Below are positions 52,105 through 63,200 of a stretch of 64,000 nt of DNA, piece by piece (position 1 is the first letter of the stretch; each line of letters opens with the position of its first letter). The translations under genes were made by a program, and so were the position numbers. The notes beneath the pieces were generated by a model, which saw only the letters and a list, made by a program, of their open reading frames with translations, searched no databases and had not been told where the DNA came from. The stretch is from the NCBI GenBank assembly GCA_013359265.1, contig JABWCD010000006.1, positions 124,001 through 188,000 on the forward strand, in the 5' to 3' direction. Origin of the DNA: Candidatus Hydrogenedentota bacterium. GTDB taxonomy: Bacteria > Hydrogenedentota > Hydrogenedentia > Hydrogenedentales > SLHB01.

Positions 52105-53430
52105 ATGAACCTTCATCCGATACTTGCCGAGAAACTGAGTGGCGCGTGTGCGGAGGATATCCCACCAACTTTAACCCTTCGGGACGCGGCACTTCCCTCG
52201 GTACCCGGGAAAGTCCACGCGGTTATCGGTATGCGTAGAGCGGGCAAGACGACGTTTCTACGGCAGTTGCAGGCCGAACAGCGTAAATCTGCGCCGCCAG
52301 AACGAGCGATATACTTGAGCTTCGATGACGACCGTCTCGCAGGAATCGAACTCAACCAATTGGATTTCCTCCTCGAGGAATACTATCGGCGCTATCCGGC
52401 TCTGCGCGGCGACAAGACCATTCACTGGTACCTCGATGAAATCCAGCTCGTGCCCGGATGGGAGCGGTTTGTCCGCCGCGTCATGGATACCGAGAAGTCC
52501 GAGATCGTGGTTTCGGGATCGTCCGCGCGCATGCTTTCGCGGGAAGTCCACACTTCGTTACGTGGGCGCGGCATGGCGACCGTCATCCGCCCGTTTAGCT
52601 ATCGGGAGTTCCTACGCCATCGGGGAGAGGAACCTGTCAAGGAGCCGCAGCGTTGGACCGCGCCGGAGCGTTCCCTCTTGGAGAAACGGTTCCGCGAGTT
52701 TCTCGTCGAAGGCGGCTTTCCAGAAACACAAGAGCTGCTGCCAGTCTCGCGCATCGAATTGTTGCAGGGATATGTGGACACCGTCCTGTTCCGCGATGTC
52801 ATTGAACGTTACGAAGTTTCGCAGGCGGCAGCACTACGCTGGCTCATGCGATTCTGCCTTCGAAATCCCGCTGGGAGTTTCAGCGCGCATCGATTGCACC
52901 AAGATCTGAAGTCGCAGGGGCACGGAGTCTCCAAAGACGTCGTTCATGCACTGCTCGGCTATTTGATGGACGCGTTCCTGTTTACCGCCGTTTCCCTAGC
53001 CACCGAATCCGAGCGAAAACGCAACTCGAACCCTCGTAAGCTTTACCCGGCGGATCCGGGGTTCATTCGTGCTTTCGATTCGAGCGGTCGTGCCAACATA
53101 GGCCACGCGCTTGAAACCGCCGTGTTAAACGAGTTGGAGCGCCGCAGCGCTGAGTTTGCCTACGTGAAGACCGAGGAAGGCTTTGAGGTCGATTTTCTTG
53201 CGCGCTACCCCACGGGTGGACAGGAATTGATACAGGTCTGTACCGATTTGTCGGCGCCGGAGACTCGTGCTCGCGAGTTGCGTTCGCTTCAAGCGGCGGC
53301 GAAAGTGCATCGGCATGCCACCGCACGGCTCCTCGTCCTAGATCGAGACGCGCTCGTGCATCTCCGCGACACAAATGTGAACGCGCAACCTGCGTACGAG
53401 TGGTTGCTGTCCGCGCCGGAACGTGCTTGA
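52105..53430 (+). CDS. AAA_14/DUF4143-family ATPase
   Basis: 441 residues from the ATG at 52105. Walker A GMRRAGKTT lies at about 42-50 and Walker B WYLDEIQ near 110. GSSARMLS is the sensor. C-terminal DUF4143 has LETAVLNELERR and the D...Q-x-C-like EVDFLAR/LIQVCT part, a nuclease-like fold. These ATPases are common in bacteria and archaea, often as single genes; their function is poorly known. TTGAAA at 52067 and TAATCA at 52092, 7 bases before the ATG, could give a nearly leaderless transcript. It is convergent with the next operon (21 bases apart). Confidence 0.88.
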   Translation: MNLHPILAEKLSGACAEDIPPTLTLRDAALPSVPGKVHAVIGMRRAGKTTFLRQLQAEQRKSAPPERAIYLSFDDDRLAGIELNQLDFLLEEYYRRYPALRGDKTIHWYLDEIQLVPGWERFVRRVMDTEKSEIVVSGSSARMLSREVHTSLRGRGMATVIRPFSYREFLRHRGEEPVKEPQRWTAPERSLLEKRFREFLVEGGFPETQELLPVSRIELLQGYVDTVLFRDVIERYEVSQAAALRWLMRFCLRNPAGSFSAHRLHQDLKSQGHGVSKDVVHALLGYLMDAFLFTAVSLATESERKRNSNPRKLYPADPGFIRAFDSSGRANIGHALETAVLNELERRSAEFAYVKTEEGFEVDFLARYPTGGQELIQVCTDLSAPETRARELRSLQAAAKVHRHATARLLVLDRDALVHLRDTNVNAQPAYEWLLSAPERA

Positions 53431-53451
53431 TTGAATGTGAACGCGCTCCAA

Positions 53452-56400
53452 TCAGCGTCGGCTAGCCTTCCGAGATTCTCGAATCATAACCTGAAGTTCA
53501 AGGAAGTGATCTTCATGGAAGACGATGGTTGCGCTTTCGCCGCAAAGAGTTAGAGTGATGGCAGGCCTTGCTGAACCGCCTTTGGAACTAGGGACATATG
53601 CCTCGATGTTGGACAGGATGTCCGTGTCAACCGCTTTCGTCCCAAATTGAAGCATAGCGCTGTGCCAAGGGCAGAGGCACAGGACGTTCCCGGGGCGATC
53701 TATCCATTCCGCCTTTGTGTAAGGGACGAGATAAAGACCCTCGACGTAGGGTTCGCTGTTTCGCTGCAAGAAAGTCCTCTCGCAGATCTGGCATTTCCCC
53801 TCATACCAGTGAATGAGATTATGCCGAACAACATCATTCTTTCCTTTCCACTTCTTGCAGACACCGAAGGTAAATCGCGTATCGGGAGATGGTTCGTTCT
53901 CGATGTCTTGGGAGACTTCTGCTTCCAGTTTGGCCTGACGGCGATCTGGATTTCGGGCTGTTCCGCTGGTTTCTGTCATCGAACCGGATGACATGTGACC
54001 GTTGCCTTGCGTGAAGGTATCACTGAGGGCTTCGTGAAATGGAATTGATGTCTGTTGATTGCTGAGGGCCTGTGCTTTTGCCCGTGCGCGGCGCCTGAGC
54101 ATGGCCGTGATCTGAGCGAGAGATTCATTCTGTTCTTCGGGCGGTAGACCGTTCAGAAGATCCACAAGCTCCATATCAAGACCCAGAGATCTCGCGAACT
54201 CCTGTTTCTGACGGTACTCCGCTGTGGCTCTTCGTGCCTTCTCGGCGAAGCCTATCGCAGTTAGCCATCCGTTCCGATCGTCGTAGGAGAATGACGGGTG
54301 TAGTGACTCGCGTGTAATGTCAGCAGGTTTGCGGAACACATTGCCGACGTCCGGAATCCATGCCGCGGCCGCAAGAGTGAGGACGAGCGATGACTTCGCG
54401 TTTTGTGTAGCATAGGTCCTGTTGGGGCGGTATTGCGCCTCCAAAACCTTCGGATCTGCTTTTCGCAGCGTATCCCATACAAGTGCATTGATTTCGATTT
54501 CCTGAAGGCGAAGCAATGCCTTTAGTCCGGGGATGTTGAAGTCGACGTCGATTCCAGTATTCGTGAAACGAGTGCCGTAACGGTTGTAGTCTTGGCGTAG
54601 GACGTCTTGCTTTGGGTGGTGGTAACAAGATTGCCGCTCGATCTGCAAACTTGCAGCAACACCGCAGGCTACAGCGAAATCGCAAAGCCCTTCGCTGTTG
54701 ATTTCGCGATAGCGACTCCAGAGTTTGTGTTTCTGAGATATCCCTTGGCGAGCTTGCCGATAGATTACTCCCAGCCCCGTTGACTTCAGGGGCGTGTCTA
54801 GATAACAGGAATCCGGGGACTGCATTTCTTCACTTCCTGCAATGCGGAAGATTGGTTTCCCCCGGAATTTAGTTGTGGATCGCTCTTTCTTCCACCACTT
54901 GATGAAGAGGCGCATATGGTCAAGATGTTGCTGGCGTGAAACCTGTGCACTGTCTTCGCCGTAGTAGGTCTCCAGAACAAGATCGATACGTTCTTCTTCG
55001 CCGATCTGCTTTACGCCCAAGGCAATGAGACTGTCTTCAATTTTTTTGTTCTGCTGCTTCGTCTTCCCGCGAAGAATGGCGGACTTGATCTGTGGCAGGT
55101 CCCGGTAGGATTTGCCCTTTGGGAAGTATGCTTTAGACCCGGCGACGTGGTTAACGGCCTTATTCTCAACCACACGGACGATCCGGCAATGTTGGATGGT
55201 CCACTCGTCACATTCCTCTTTTCCCAATGCGTCGCCAAGAAGCATATAGAGCTTTTGGAGCCAGTCATCGGGGCGGTCCTCAAGCCACTTTACATCCGCG
55301 GCATCCGGTATGTAGGACAGATAGTAGTTGCGACCCCCGTACTTGGCTTCAAGAGCATTCTGAAGTTCCTGGTACCCCCACTGTTTGATACTTAGAGCCT
55401 TTAGGAAGTTGTCCGGGCGGGTATACTGGACAACTCCCTTCGCCCACGAAGCCATCTTTGCCTGGCCAAGGAACGCGAGTTCTGTCGGTGTGATGATTTC
55501 CCTTAGCGCCGCGGGTCCCTGGAAGACCTGTCGTGCGGCTGCGTAACGGTCATCGTCTGTCGGGACAAGCTCGTCTACCTGAAAACGCTCAACTACTGTT
55601 GCAAGCAACGGGGCATAGAAAGGTCTTAGGCCATCCGTTTCGTTTGGGAGCACTCCAAGAAACTGAGTATTGAGAAGACCTTTGTCACGAAGATGCGGGA
55701 GTATATCAGCCAGCAGCTGACAAGTCTCTTTCATCAGATGGCGATTGAAGGAGTCCTCCTCCGAAATGGTTTCCCGAGAAGGATTAGTTTTGTACGGACC
55801 GTTGAGAATGAATTGCAGATGTGTTTCCTGTGTAGTGCAGAAAAGAACGTAAAGGAAGTCTTGGATCGATGTGATTTGGTCTTTGCGATCAAGACCGAAG
55901 GCAATCTCAACATCCTTGAAAGCTTGCCCTCGCCATGTCGGTGTACGGGAGAAGACGAGGTACTTGTTGAGCATCTGGCCGTCAGTAATCGTGGTGTGCC
56001 GAGAGCCGCCCTTCACCATGTCCTCACGAAGGTAGTGTCCTGAAGCGCCATCGATTTCCCAGCGGATTTCGCGAATACTCTTTGTGAAGAGAAGTGTATG
56101 CATGTTGAGTCCAGTCAGGCGGGCAGATATCTTCTCGTATGCTTCCTCCGCCGACATAAGGTCTTCAACGTAGTCTGGCTTCTCGATTTGGTGGTTGAAC
56201 GGCAAAACGATTCGAGTTCGCCCGCGCGGGAAGTCTTCCGGATATGGATACTCGGAGACCCTGTAGAGCCCATGAATCATAAAGTGCTCGTCGCCAGACA
56301 CGATGATCGGTGTTGCGGTAAAGGCGAAGACTGACTTGAAACCGACCCCGAAACGTCCGGTCTTCAACATGTCGTCCCGACTCGTGCTTTCACCGAATGA

Positions 56401-56637
56401 TGTGATTGCGAAGACGTTTTCGGGCGTAAAGGGTGTGCCATTGTGCTCAACTGTCACATCAGTAGCCGTCAGCTTGAATTGCACCTCCGTAGCCCCATAG
56501 TCGTCCGCGTTCTGGAGAAGCTCGTAAACGAAGTGGGTCAGATCGGAGTACATGCATATCTGTGTCTTCCGAGTCGACGTCTTGGTGCCCAGTTCAGAGA
56601 CATTCTGACGTGTGATCACCTTATAGTCGCTTGGCAT
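53452..56637 (-). CDS. Sacsin-like HSP90-type ATPase with HNH-like tail (copy 1)
   Basis: 1061 residues. The N-terminal GHKL fold is visible: FVYELLQNADDYGA near 35-48 and TGRFGVGFKSVFAF near 90-104. A long middle part is not recognised. The C-terminus has KCQICERTF and PGNVLCLCPWHSAML, the zinc cysteines, Asn and last His of an HNH fold, but the first His (general base) is replaced in VEGLYLVPY. It starts MPSDY like its neighbour and ends in TLCGESATIVF, which the neighbour's tail also resembles. Strand and context suggest one operon with the helicase. ATP-driven opening and closing is expected. Confidence 0.8.
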   Translation of the reverse strand: MPSDYKVITRQNVSELGTKTSTRKTQICMYSDLTHFVYELLQNADDYGATEVQFKLTATDVTVEHNGTPFTPENVFAITSFGESTSRDDMLKTGRFGVGFKSVFAFTATPIIVSGDEHFMIHGLYRVSEYPYPEDFPRGRTRIVLPFNHQIEKPDYVEDLMSAEEAYEKISARLTGLNMHTLLFTKSIREIRWEIDGASGHYLREDMVKGGSRHTTITDGQMLNKYLVFSRTPTWRGQAFKDVEIAFGLDRKDQITSIQDFLYVLFCTTQETHLQFILNGPYKTNPSRETISEEDSFNRHLMKETCQLLADILPHLRDKGLLNTQFLGVLPNETDGLRPFYAPLLATVVERFQVDELVPTDDDRYAAARQVFQGPAALREIITPTELAFLGQAKMASWAKGVVQYTRPDNFLKALSIKQWGYQELQNALEAKYGGRNYYLSYIPDAADVKWLEDRPDDWLQKLYMLLGDALGKEECDEWTIQHCRIVRVVENKAVNHVAGSKAYFPKGKSYRDLPQIKSAILRGKTKQQNKKIEDSLIALGVKQIGEEERIDLVLETYYGEDSAQVSRQQHLDHMRLFIKWWKKERSTTKFRGKPIFRIAGSEEMQSPDSCYLDTPLKSTGLGVIYRQARQGISQKHKLWSRYREINSEGLCDFAVACGVAASLQIERQSCYHHPKQDVLRQDYNRYGTRFTNTGIDVDFNIPGLKALLRLQEIEINALVWDTLRKADPKVLEAQYRPNRTYATQNAKSSLVLTLAAAAWIPDVGNVFRKPADITRESLHPSFSYDDRNGWLTAIGFAEKARRATAEYRQKQEFARSLGLDMELVDLLNGLPPEEQNESLAQITAMLRRRARAKAQALSNQQTSIPFHEALSDTFTQGNGHMSSGSMTETSGTARNPDRRQAKLEAEVSQDIENEPSPDTRFTFGVCKKWKGKNDVVRHNLIHWYEGKCQICERTFLQRNSEPYVEGLYLVPYTKAEWIDRPGNVLCLCPWHSAMLQFGTKAVDTDILSNIEAYVPSSKGGSARPAITLTLCGESATIVFHEDHFLELQVMIRESRKASRR

Positions 56638-56700
56638 GGGTTTGCCCCTTCTCGAGCTTGATTCCTATCTTCAGGTGACGTCCTTTGTATTGCGCTTTTC

Positions 56701-57080
56701 CTATGTTGTAGCTTTGATTGCCTCGCGCAGGTCGAAGGCGTCGATTTCGACGAAGCGAATCGTGGCGGCCTCCTTCCCGAGAGTGACGGGCAATTCCGAG
56801 GCATCGCCAATCTTCTCGAATAGTTGCCGTAGTTTGTCTCGCGCATTGTCGGGACGGTGGAATACGAACTCGTGGCACTTAGCCGCGCACACGGGGCAGA
56901 GCGCAAAGTAATTGGCGTTGACTTCGCGTGGCAATTCGAAGACATCGACTTTTCTCAAAATAGCGTTCCCCGCGTTACTTATTACTTGCGGAAGGTCATC
57001 TTGTCATCGCAGATCCGGCAAATCAATTAGCAGTCGCTGTTTATAAGATCTCGAAGGCCCTAATCCATCTCGTCCTTAAC
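56701..57080 (-). pseudogene. Frameshifted relic of a third ATPase tail
   Basis: Reading the minus strand from about 57080, one frame gives LRDLINSDC, a stop, then ICRICDDKMTF; the next gives GERYFEK; the third runs from 56958 to 56701 with VDVFELPREVNANYFALCPVC and TIRFVEIDAFDLREAI. In this order they line up with the tail of the copy at 57086-60211 (LREMYTNEQ, CQICCRAMPF, GEYYFEA, LALCPLC, QVRFVESHLHDLRIAL). Two frameshifts and stops make it dead. It shows that a third copy existed here and was lost, or that this is the end of a recombined copy. Confidence 0.78.
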
Positions 57081-57085
57081 ATGCA

Positions 57086-60000
57086 CTAACAGACATTACG
57101 TGAGTCATCAGCTTCCCCGGTTGAGAGACATTCATCAAGGGCGATCCGCAAATCGTGGAGATGAGATTCGACGAATCGTACTTGGCCAGATGTGTCGCCA
57201 ATCTGAGCCGGAACGGCAAGACTGTCGGTATCCGCCTGCTCTACTGCCCAGATAAAATCGGACAGTAGCTTCTCGTTTCCCTTCACCAAGACGCTATACT
57301 TGGCCGAGCAAAGAGGACAGAGGGCTAAGTAGAGACTGTGATCTTCTTTAGAAAAGTTGTCGGCTACCTGCACAGCCTCGAAGTAATACTCCCCCGTTGT
57401 CGGGATTTTGAAGGGCATCGCCCTGCAGCAGATCTGGCAGACCATGACATTCTGTTCATTTGTGTACATCTCTCGGAGCCAGACCTTAGGTGAGACTTGG
57501 GGGCGCGACACCCGTACGGAACGTCTCTTCTCGTCGTATGTCTTTGGGTCGGCCCGGCGAGTTCGATTCCTTACTCCAGTCGTGCGCCGCTCCAAGTTGG
57601 GAACCCGTCGTTCCGGGAACTCAGGCGCTGATGCTGCTACCTGGGCGTGTGTAGCCACGAATTCGGCGATGCTTTCTGCTGTAAAGGCGTCACGGTTTCT
57701 CACGAGGAGTGCCGCGACCTCGGGAGGAAAACCAGCCTGGGCGATTAGTGTTTCCTGATCCTCAGCTTTACCTTGGGCAACTTCTTGCGGGTCAGGTTGG
57801 ATGCCTAAAACACGGATCAGAGTGCTGTTGCGGCGCAGTTCGCCCGCCATGTCGGCAACCGTGCATTCGCTAGGTCGCTTGTAGTCGTCCTCGCCTATGG
57901 GAATCCATGGGTGAGACCTTAACATCTTGCACAGGTCCGAGTCTTCTTCGAGCGTGGTGGCATTGTCGTAGTTCTGGTGGGTGGCAGTCTGGTAGCGGCC
58001 GTGAAGGAAACGAACAAGCGGTGGCAACAACTCATTCCAAATGAAGGTAGCCTTCTCCAGCGTGATAGTCTCAAGAGCGTGTTTCAGCCCGTCAATACTG
58101 GTGTTGGGATCAAAACCGTCGAAGCCTCGCTTGTGCCAACCGTGGCTCGAATACAGCGTTACGTAACCGAGGTTCTTGGCATTCAGGCCTCGACAGTTCA
58201 CGACCGGCTGATTACGAACACCAAGCGCCTGCCAGTCAATATCTTCGCATTCTTCCGCGAGAAACCAAGCTTCCGCGTTTCCATGAAAAAACAGTTGCAG
58301 GTTGGATGATGGAATGAACAGTTTCGTTGGCTCAGTATAGAATTCTTCTCCACTGTCCGCATTTCGAGCCAGAACCCATGTCGTGCGCCTCAGGGCATGG
58401 ACCATTTCCGTGTATCGGGGCGAATCTTTGAGATGCATTGCGTCGCAGATCATGGCGAGGTGTCTGTTGTGGTCGTCGTCCTCAATCACCGTGTCGTCTG
58501 TGTAGAGTGGCAGAATGCTGTTTATCACCCGTGTACAGATGTCGGGAACCACTAGACCGAGCCGCTGGAAGAATCCAGCGGCCTTTTCATCACGGTAGAT
58601 CTCACGGCTGACCATATGGCAGTCCATATCCGAGGTGACCGGGAGGAAGACCGACGGGCGACCGAAGTCGTCGAAGGGTGTTCGGTGGACACTGTCGTCA
58701 CAGCGAATGATGGCTTTCTTCCGGAGAGGTCCTTCGGGTGGGTAGTTGTACGTTCCTTTAGCCCTCCATAGGGATTCCTGCCCGGTAAGGAACGAATAGA
58801 ACCTCACCATCCACTCTTTGGTGCGAGCGTCAAGGAAACTCGATGACACATGACGCGCAAACGTCTCGCCGTCGATGACACTAATTTCGCACTCATCGCG
58901 TAAATACTGCCAAACTTTAGGAAGTCGATTCTCTGTTATTCCCCCGTCGACCCAGGCATACTTCCCGGAATCGATCCCGAGTAGCTCTTGGAGGATTTCC
59001 TCTGGGAGTAAATCGCGCAACTCCTGCGAACGGCCCAGCACGACGGCAGTGGCTGGTGCGTGGCCTCCATCGGCTGTAGGAATCAGGGGGCGTTCCGTAA
59101 GAGCAGTCAATACTGCATCGTAGATGGGCCGAAATGTAGAGCCAGTCGGGAAAGTCTCGTTGTCGATGGGAAGAAGCGATAGGAAATCTGCTGTCAGAAA
59201 TCCGTGTTTCTTGCAGACTTCAAGACTCTCGGCGATCAATGATGCGATCTCGGAGAGCAATCTGTCGTTCCATGGGCTGTCGCTCTCAATATTGTCGCGC
59301 GCCGGCGTTGACGCGAATGGCCCGTGAATCAGAAACGCGAGCCCTGTTCCCCTTGCCGTAGGAAAGTACGCCGTAAGCGGTGACCGTGGTAAAGGCTGGA
59401 CGGAGCGGCCTTCTCCGACGCTCTTGAGACTGTAGGCTATTTTGACAGGCAGATTCTCAGCTCGTGTCGGGTGCAGCACCTCTTTCTGCATGACGAGCCA
59501 ATCCTCCTCACTGCTTTCCTGTCCAGCACCTTCCCCAATGATCTGAACGATGGATCCCCCCTTGTCAGAAGGATGAGCGTCACGCAGGTAGCAGCCTTCG
59601 CCAACTCCCGCAATGAACCATTGCAGGCATTGAATGTGATTAAGGAAAAGTAAGGAACGAGGCCCGAGGGAGAGCAACTTACCTTGGATAAGATTAAACG
59701 CTTCTTCAGCGCCGAACTCTGGATGATTGAATGGGAAGTAGAAAAGCGTCTGTAAATTGTCGATAAGAGCGCGTGGCGCGACAGCACGAGGCCGGATGAA
59801 CTGCTCAATGACGAAATGCTCATCGCCGGAGTGAATTTCTGGTGAGGTAGTAAGAGCATAGACTGACTTGAACCCGATACCGAACGTTCCAATCTGGTCA
59901 AGACGCTCATTCTTGGTACCATGGAGAACGTCACAGATCGCTCGCACGTCTTCTTCATCAAACAACTTGCCGAAGTGACTAACCTCTAAGCGATCCGCGT

Positions 60001-60211
60001 GGAGCCTAAACTCAATCTCGCCTCGAAAGTCGCCGTGAGGCTCCTCCTGACGGCGCCGTGCCAATGCATCCTCAGCATTCTGAAGTAACTCATAAATGAA
60101 ATGTGATCTGTCGCCATAGAGCCGCTCTGCCAGGAAATGTCCAATGTCTGCAAAGTCCTCGCCTCTTCGGCGGATGTTGTCGTTTGTGATTTTCTCATAG
60201 TCGCTTGGCAT
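57086..60211 (-). CDS. Sacsin-like HSP90-type ATPase with zinc tail (copy 2)
   Basis: 1041 residues. HFIYELLQNAEDALARR near residue 38 and DQIGTFGIGFKSVYALT near 105 are the GHKL ATP site. It starts MPSDYEKITNDN, as copy 1 starts MPSDYKVITRQN. The C-terminal zinc part has VCQICCRAMPF and LALCPLCSAKY but no HNH histidines, so it is less nuclease-like than copy 1. The rest (about 130-900) differs strongly between the two, so they have separate tasks. It starts 3 bases after the helicase stop. Confidence 0.82.
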   Translation of the reverse strand: MPSDYEKITNDNIRRRGEDFADIGHFLAERLYGDRSHFIYELLQNAEDALARRRQEEPHGDFRGEIEFRLHADRLEVSHFGKLFDEEDVRAICDVLHGTKNERLDQIGTFGIGFKSVYALTTSPEIHSGDEHFVIEQFIRPRAVAPRALIDNLQTLFYFPFNHPEFGAEEAFNLIQGKLLSLGPRSLLFLNHIQCLQWFIAGVGEGCYLRDAHPSDKGGSIVQIIGEGAGQESSEEDWLVMQKEVLHPTRAENLPVKIAYSLKSVGEGRSVQPLPRSPLTAYFPTARGTGLAFLIHGPFASTPARDNIESDSPWNDRLLSEIASLIAESLEVCKKHGFLTADFLSLLPIDNETFPTGSTFRPIYDAVLTALTERPLIPTADGGHAPATAVVLGRSQELRDLLPEEILQELLGIDSGKYAWVDGGITENRLPKVWQYLRDECEISVIDGETFARHVSSSFLDARTKEWMVRFYSFLTGQESLWRAKGTYNYPPEGPLRKKAIIRCDDSVHRTPFDDFGRPSVFLPVTSDMDCHMVSREIYRDEKAAGFFQRLGLVVPDICTRVINSILPLYTDDTVIEDDDHNRHLAMICDAMHLKDSPRYTEMVHALRRTTWVLARNADSGEEFYTEPTKLFIPSSNLQLFFHGNAEAWFLAEECEDIDWQALGVRNQPVVNCRGLNAKNLGYVTLYSSHGWHKRGFDGFDPNTSIDGLKHALETITLEKATFIWNELLPPLVRFLHGRYQTATHQNYDNATTLEEDSDLCKMLRSHPWIPIGEDDYKRPSECTVADMAGELRRNSTLIRVLGIQPDPQEVAQGKAEDQETLIAQAGFPPEVAALLVRNRDAFTAESIAEFVATHAQVAASAPEFPERRVPNLERRTTGVRNRTRRADPKTYDEKRRSVRVSRPQVSPKVWLREMYTNEQNVMVCQICCRAMPFKIPTTGEYYFEAVQVADNFSKEDHSLYLALCPLCSAKYSVLVKGNEKLLSDFIWAVEQADTDSLAVPAQIGDTSGQVRFVESHLHDLRIALDECLSTGEADDSRNVC

Positions 60212-60214
60212 TGC

Positions 60215-63200
60215 CTACTCCATGACCCGCAGTATCCCCCAGCCCACCGACTGAGTCGTGATGTCCACTTTCTGGCTGGCCTCCTCAATCTCGCGGACGT
60301 GCCGATCGAAGTCAGCCTGAGCGTTTTCTTTTTGCCGAGCCTTCATGGTGCGAATTTTGTCGTTGTCAGCATCGGCAAGTTGGGCGTCAAGGAGCGCCAT
60401 GCGGGCCGAGTGGCTGGTTTCGAGACTCGAACGGCGGAATTCAGCGATGCGCTGTGTATTCTCGATATGTCCTGCTCGGGCATCGGACCAAGCTGCATAG
60501 TGATGATTCTCTAGCGTCTTTCTCACTTCTTCGGTGATGGCGTCCGGCGCGACCGCAAAACCTTCCGCGTCGGCCATCAGCCTTAGGAAAGCACTGGTAA
60601 GGGCGGGTTCGGTCGTGACGGGGCGGAATTCAACGTCGTTACGGATGCCGTGGTACTGCCACTGATAGATGGCGAAGGGGTAGTCGCCGGGGGCGACCGC
60701 ATCAGTTTTGACCCGTATACCGACAATAGGCGTGCCTTCGCTCGCGCCACCAATGGCTCGGGCAGCTTGCACCGCCAGCGGGTGAATGGGCGTTATCAGG
60801 CAGATTGTTCGATCTTCGACGGCGCAGGCGGAATCGAAGGTGACGGCCAGATTTGGGTCGTTACCCTTAAGCCAGTTTTCCCATTCACGGGCGATGGGTG
60901 AGGTTCTGTTCTCAATGGAAACGAAGTCTTTCAGCAGCGATTCGCGGGCATCACGGGCGAGGAGCAGGCGCTTCTTTGCTCCGTCGCCGGTCAGGGGGGA
61001 TTCCTCTTTCCCGGCGCGAGCGCGTAGGTATTCCACGACCAAGCGCTCAAGCGAGGGGCCGGACAGCCAGTAGCTCGAGGCATCTTTAACATCCTGCTTG
61101 AATTGGTCGCCGGGCATACGCAGCCCGAACAGTTCGGTCTGGCGAGACTCCAAGTCCTGCTGCTCCTTGAAGAGCCGGATGCTGTTGTCGGCGAGTTGTT
61201 CCAGTTTTGCCTGGCGTTCAGCTGGCGAGAGAGAGAGGTTCTCGGCAACACCGGTGATTTCGCGGGTCACTTCGCCAAGGATCGCCTCGTTGGCGCCGAG
61301 GGCACGTTCGAAGACGCCGATACGCAGGAGGCAGCGTTCGTAGATTTCGGCGTCGATAGTGTCCGGGGTAATCAGGTTGTAGATCGCCACAGCCTCGCTG
61401 GTCTGCCCCCAGCGGTCAATTCGGCCGATGCGCTGATCGATGCGCATAGGGTTCCAGGGAAGATCATAGTTCACCATGCAGTCGCAGAACTGATAATCCA
61501 GACCCTCGCAACCGACTTCGGAAAAGAGGAGCACATCGAGGGCTTCGCCGTCGTCGCGATGCTTCTCGAAGCGCGCCCGAAGAGCAATACGGTCGTCGTC
61601 GCCTACCCCGCCGTGAATCAGACCGACCCGGAAACCGCTGTTCAGTAGCGCCTTGTGGAGATAGGCAAGCGTATGGCGGAAGCTGCTGAACAGCATGACT
61701 TTGTTGTTTGGCAGCGACTGCTTCTCTTTCAGGATGTGTTCCAATGCGAGAAGCTTGGGATCGGTGCTTGGATCGCATGGCAGAGCTTCGGCCCGCCGCA
61801 GAGCGTCTTCAATGAGTTGACGAACCGTGGGTGCTGCGTGATCAATGTCGAGTTCAAACCCCTCGTCCTCACCCTCCTCGACGCCCAGAAAATCGAGTTC
61901 GTCATATCGGCGTGAGAGAATCTCCTTGAGGAACGGCGCTAGGGCGTGAATGCAACTCGCTGTCTGGCGACGGATGGTCGTGAGTAGAAATCGGACCGAC
62001 TGATTGCCATGCAGAGCCGCATAAACGGCGGCCTGGGCGGCAATTACAGCATCGTGCAGGCCCTTCTGCTCGGGGGTGAACTCAACCGTCACTGTTTGGG
62101 GCTTGCGTTGCGTGAATTCGCCGATATCTCGGCGCAGGGTGCGGTTCATTAGGCCGGACAAGGTATGCAACTGCTCGATGCCGCGGATGGCCTGGATGCG
62201 GTCGGCTCTATCATCCCCGGCGCCAGCGAGAAAATCGAAGACTTCCTGGAAACGGGGATCATTCCGGAGCACCGATTGCCCCCAGAGCGTTCCGGCAGCC
62301 TCCATCAGGGCCTTACGCGCTTCGTCTGCCCAGTCGGGATCGCCCCTGCGTGCGGAGAGGGCTGCGCTGTTTATGAAGACGTTCGGTTCAGTAATGGCTC
62401 CGTAACTGGCCTCGTCGATTATAATGTCCGGTCGCAGCGTGTTGAGCAGCACAAACAGGTCGCGATCACTCATTTGAATCGGCGTGGCTGTGAGAAAGAC
62501 AACAGCCTCAGCGTTCTCGCAGAAGAATCGAATGGCTTGATGGCGCTGGGTGTTTGTATTCCGGATGTGATGGGCCTCGTCGACAATCACAAGGTCGAAT
62601 TGAGGTGGCGGATCAAGTTGGAGCAGACCCTTCTGACGTCTACCGTTCCCGTGCAGAATTTCATCGGTAAGGAGCGAGAATGGGATGATGGCCTTTTCAT
62701 ATCGCTGGGGCCATTCGCCGTCGAGGTCCATTTCGGAAATACAATGCCGAAGTTTGGGGCCGTCTAGATGTTCGAAGCGCTCATCGAAGCGTTTCATTTC
62801 CCTACGCCATTTCTCCTCAGTAACGAGAGGTCGGGGACACACAATTAGCACACGCCTGATATCGCGGCGCGCCTGGAGTTCGCGAAGAATCAACCCGGCC
62901 TCGATCGTTTTCCCGACGCCGACGCTATCCGCAATAAGCAAACGTGGCCGGTCGGAGCGGATGAACTTCAGCACGGGGCGAAACTGGTAAGGAATCAGCT
63001 CGATACGAGCGGCATGGAGCGAATACAGGTTTGACATGCCGGGGTGCAAGAGTTGCAGGGCGGTGAGGCGGGCATGGAACTCAGCTAGGGATACCGCACA
63101 GACGCCGTCCTCGGATGCCTCCATTGGAACGAGTTGGCTTTCGTAATATGACGCTCTTTTCCCGTCATGGAAAACTTGATATCGGGTTTCGCGATCACTG

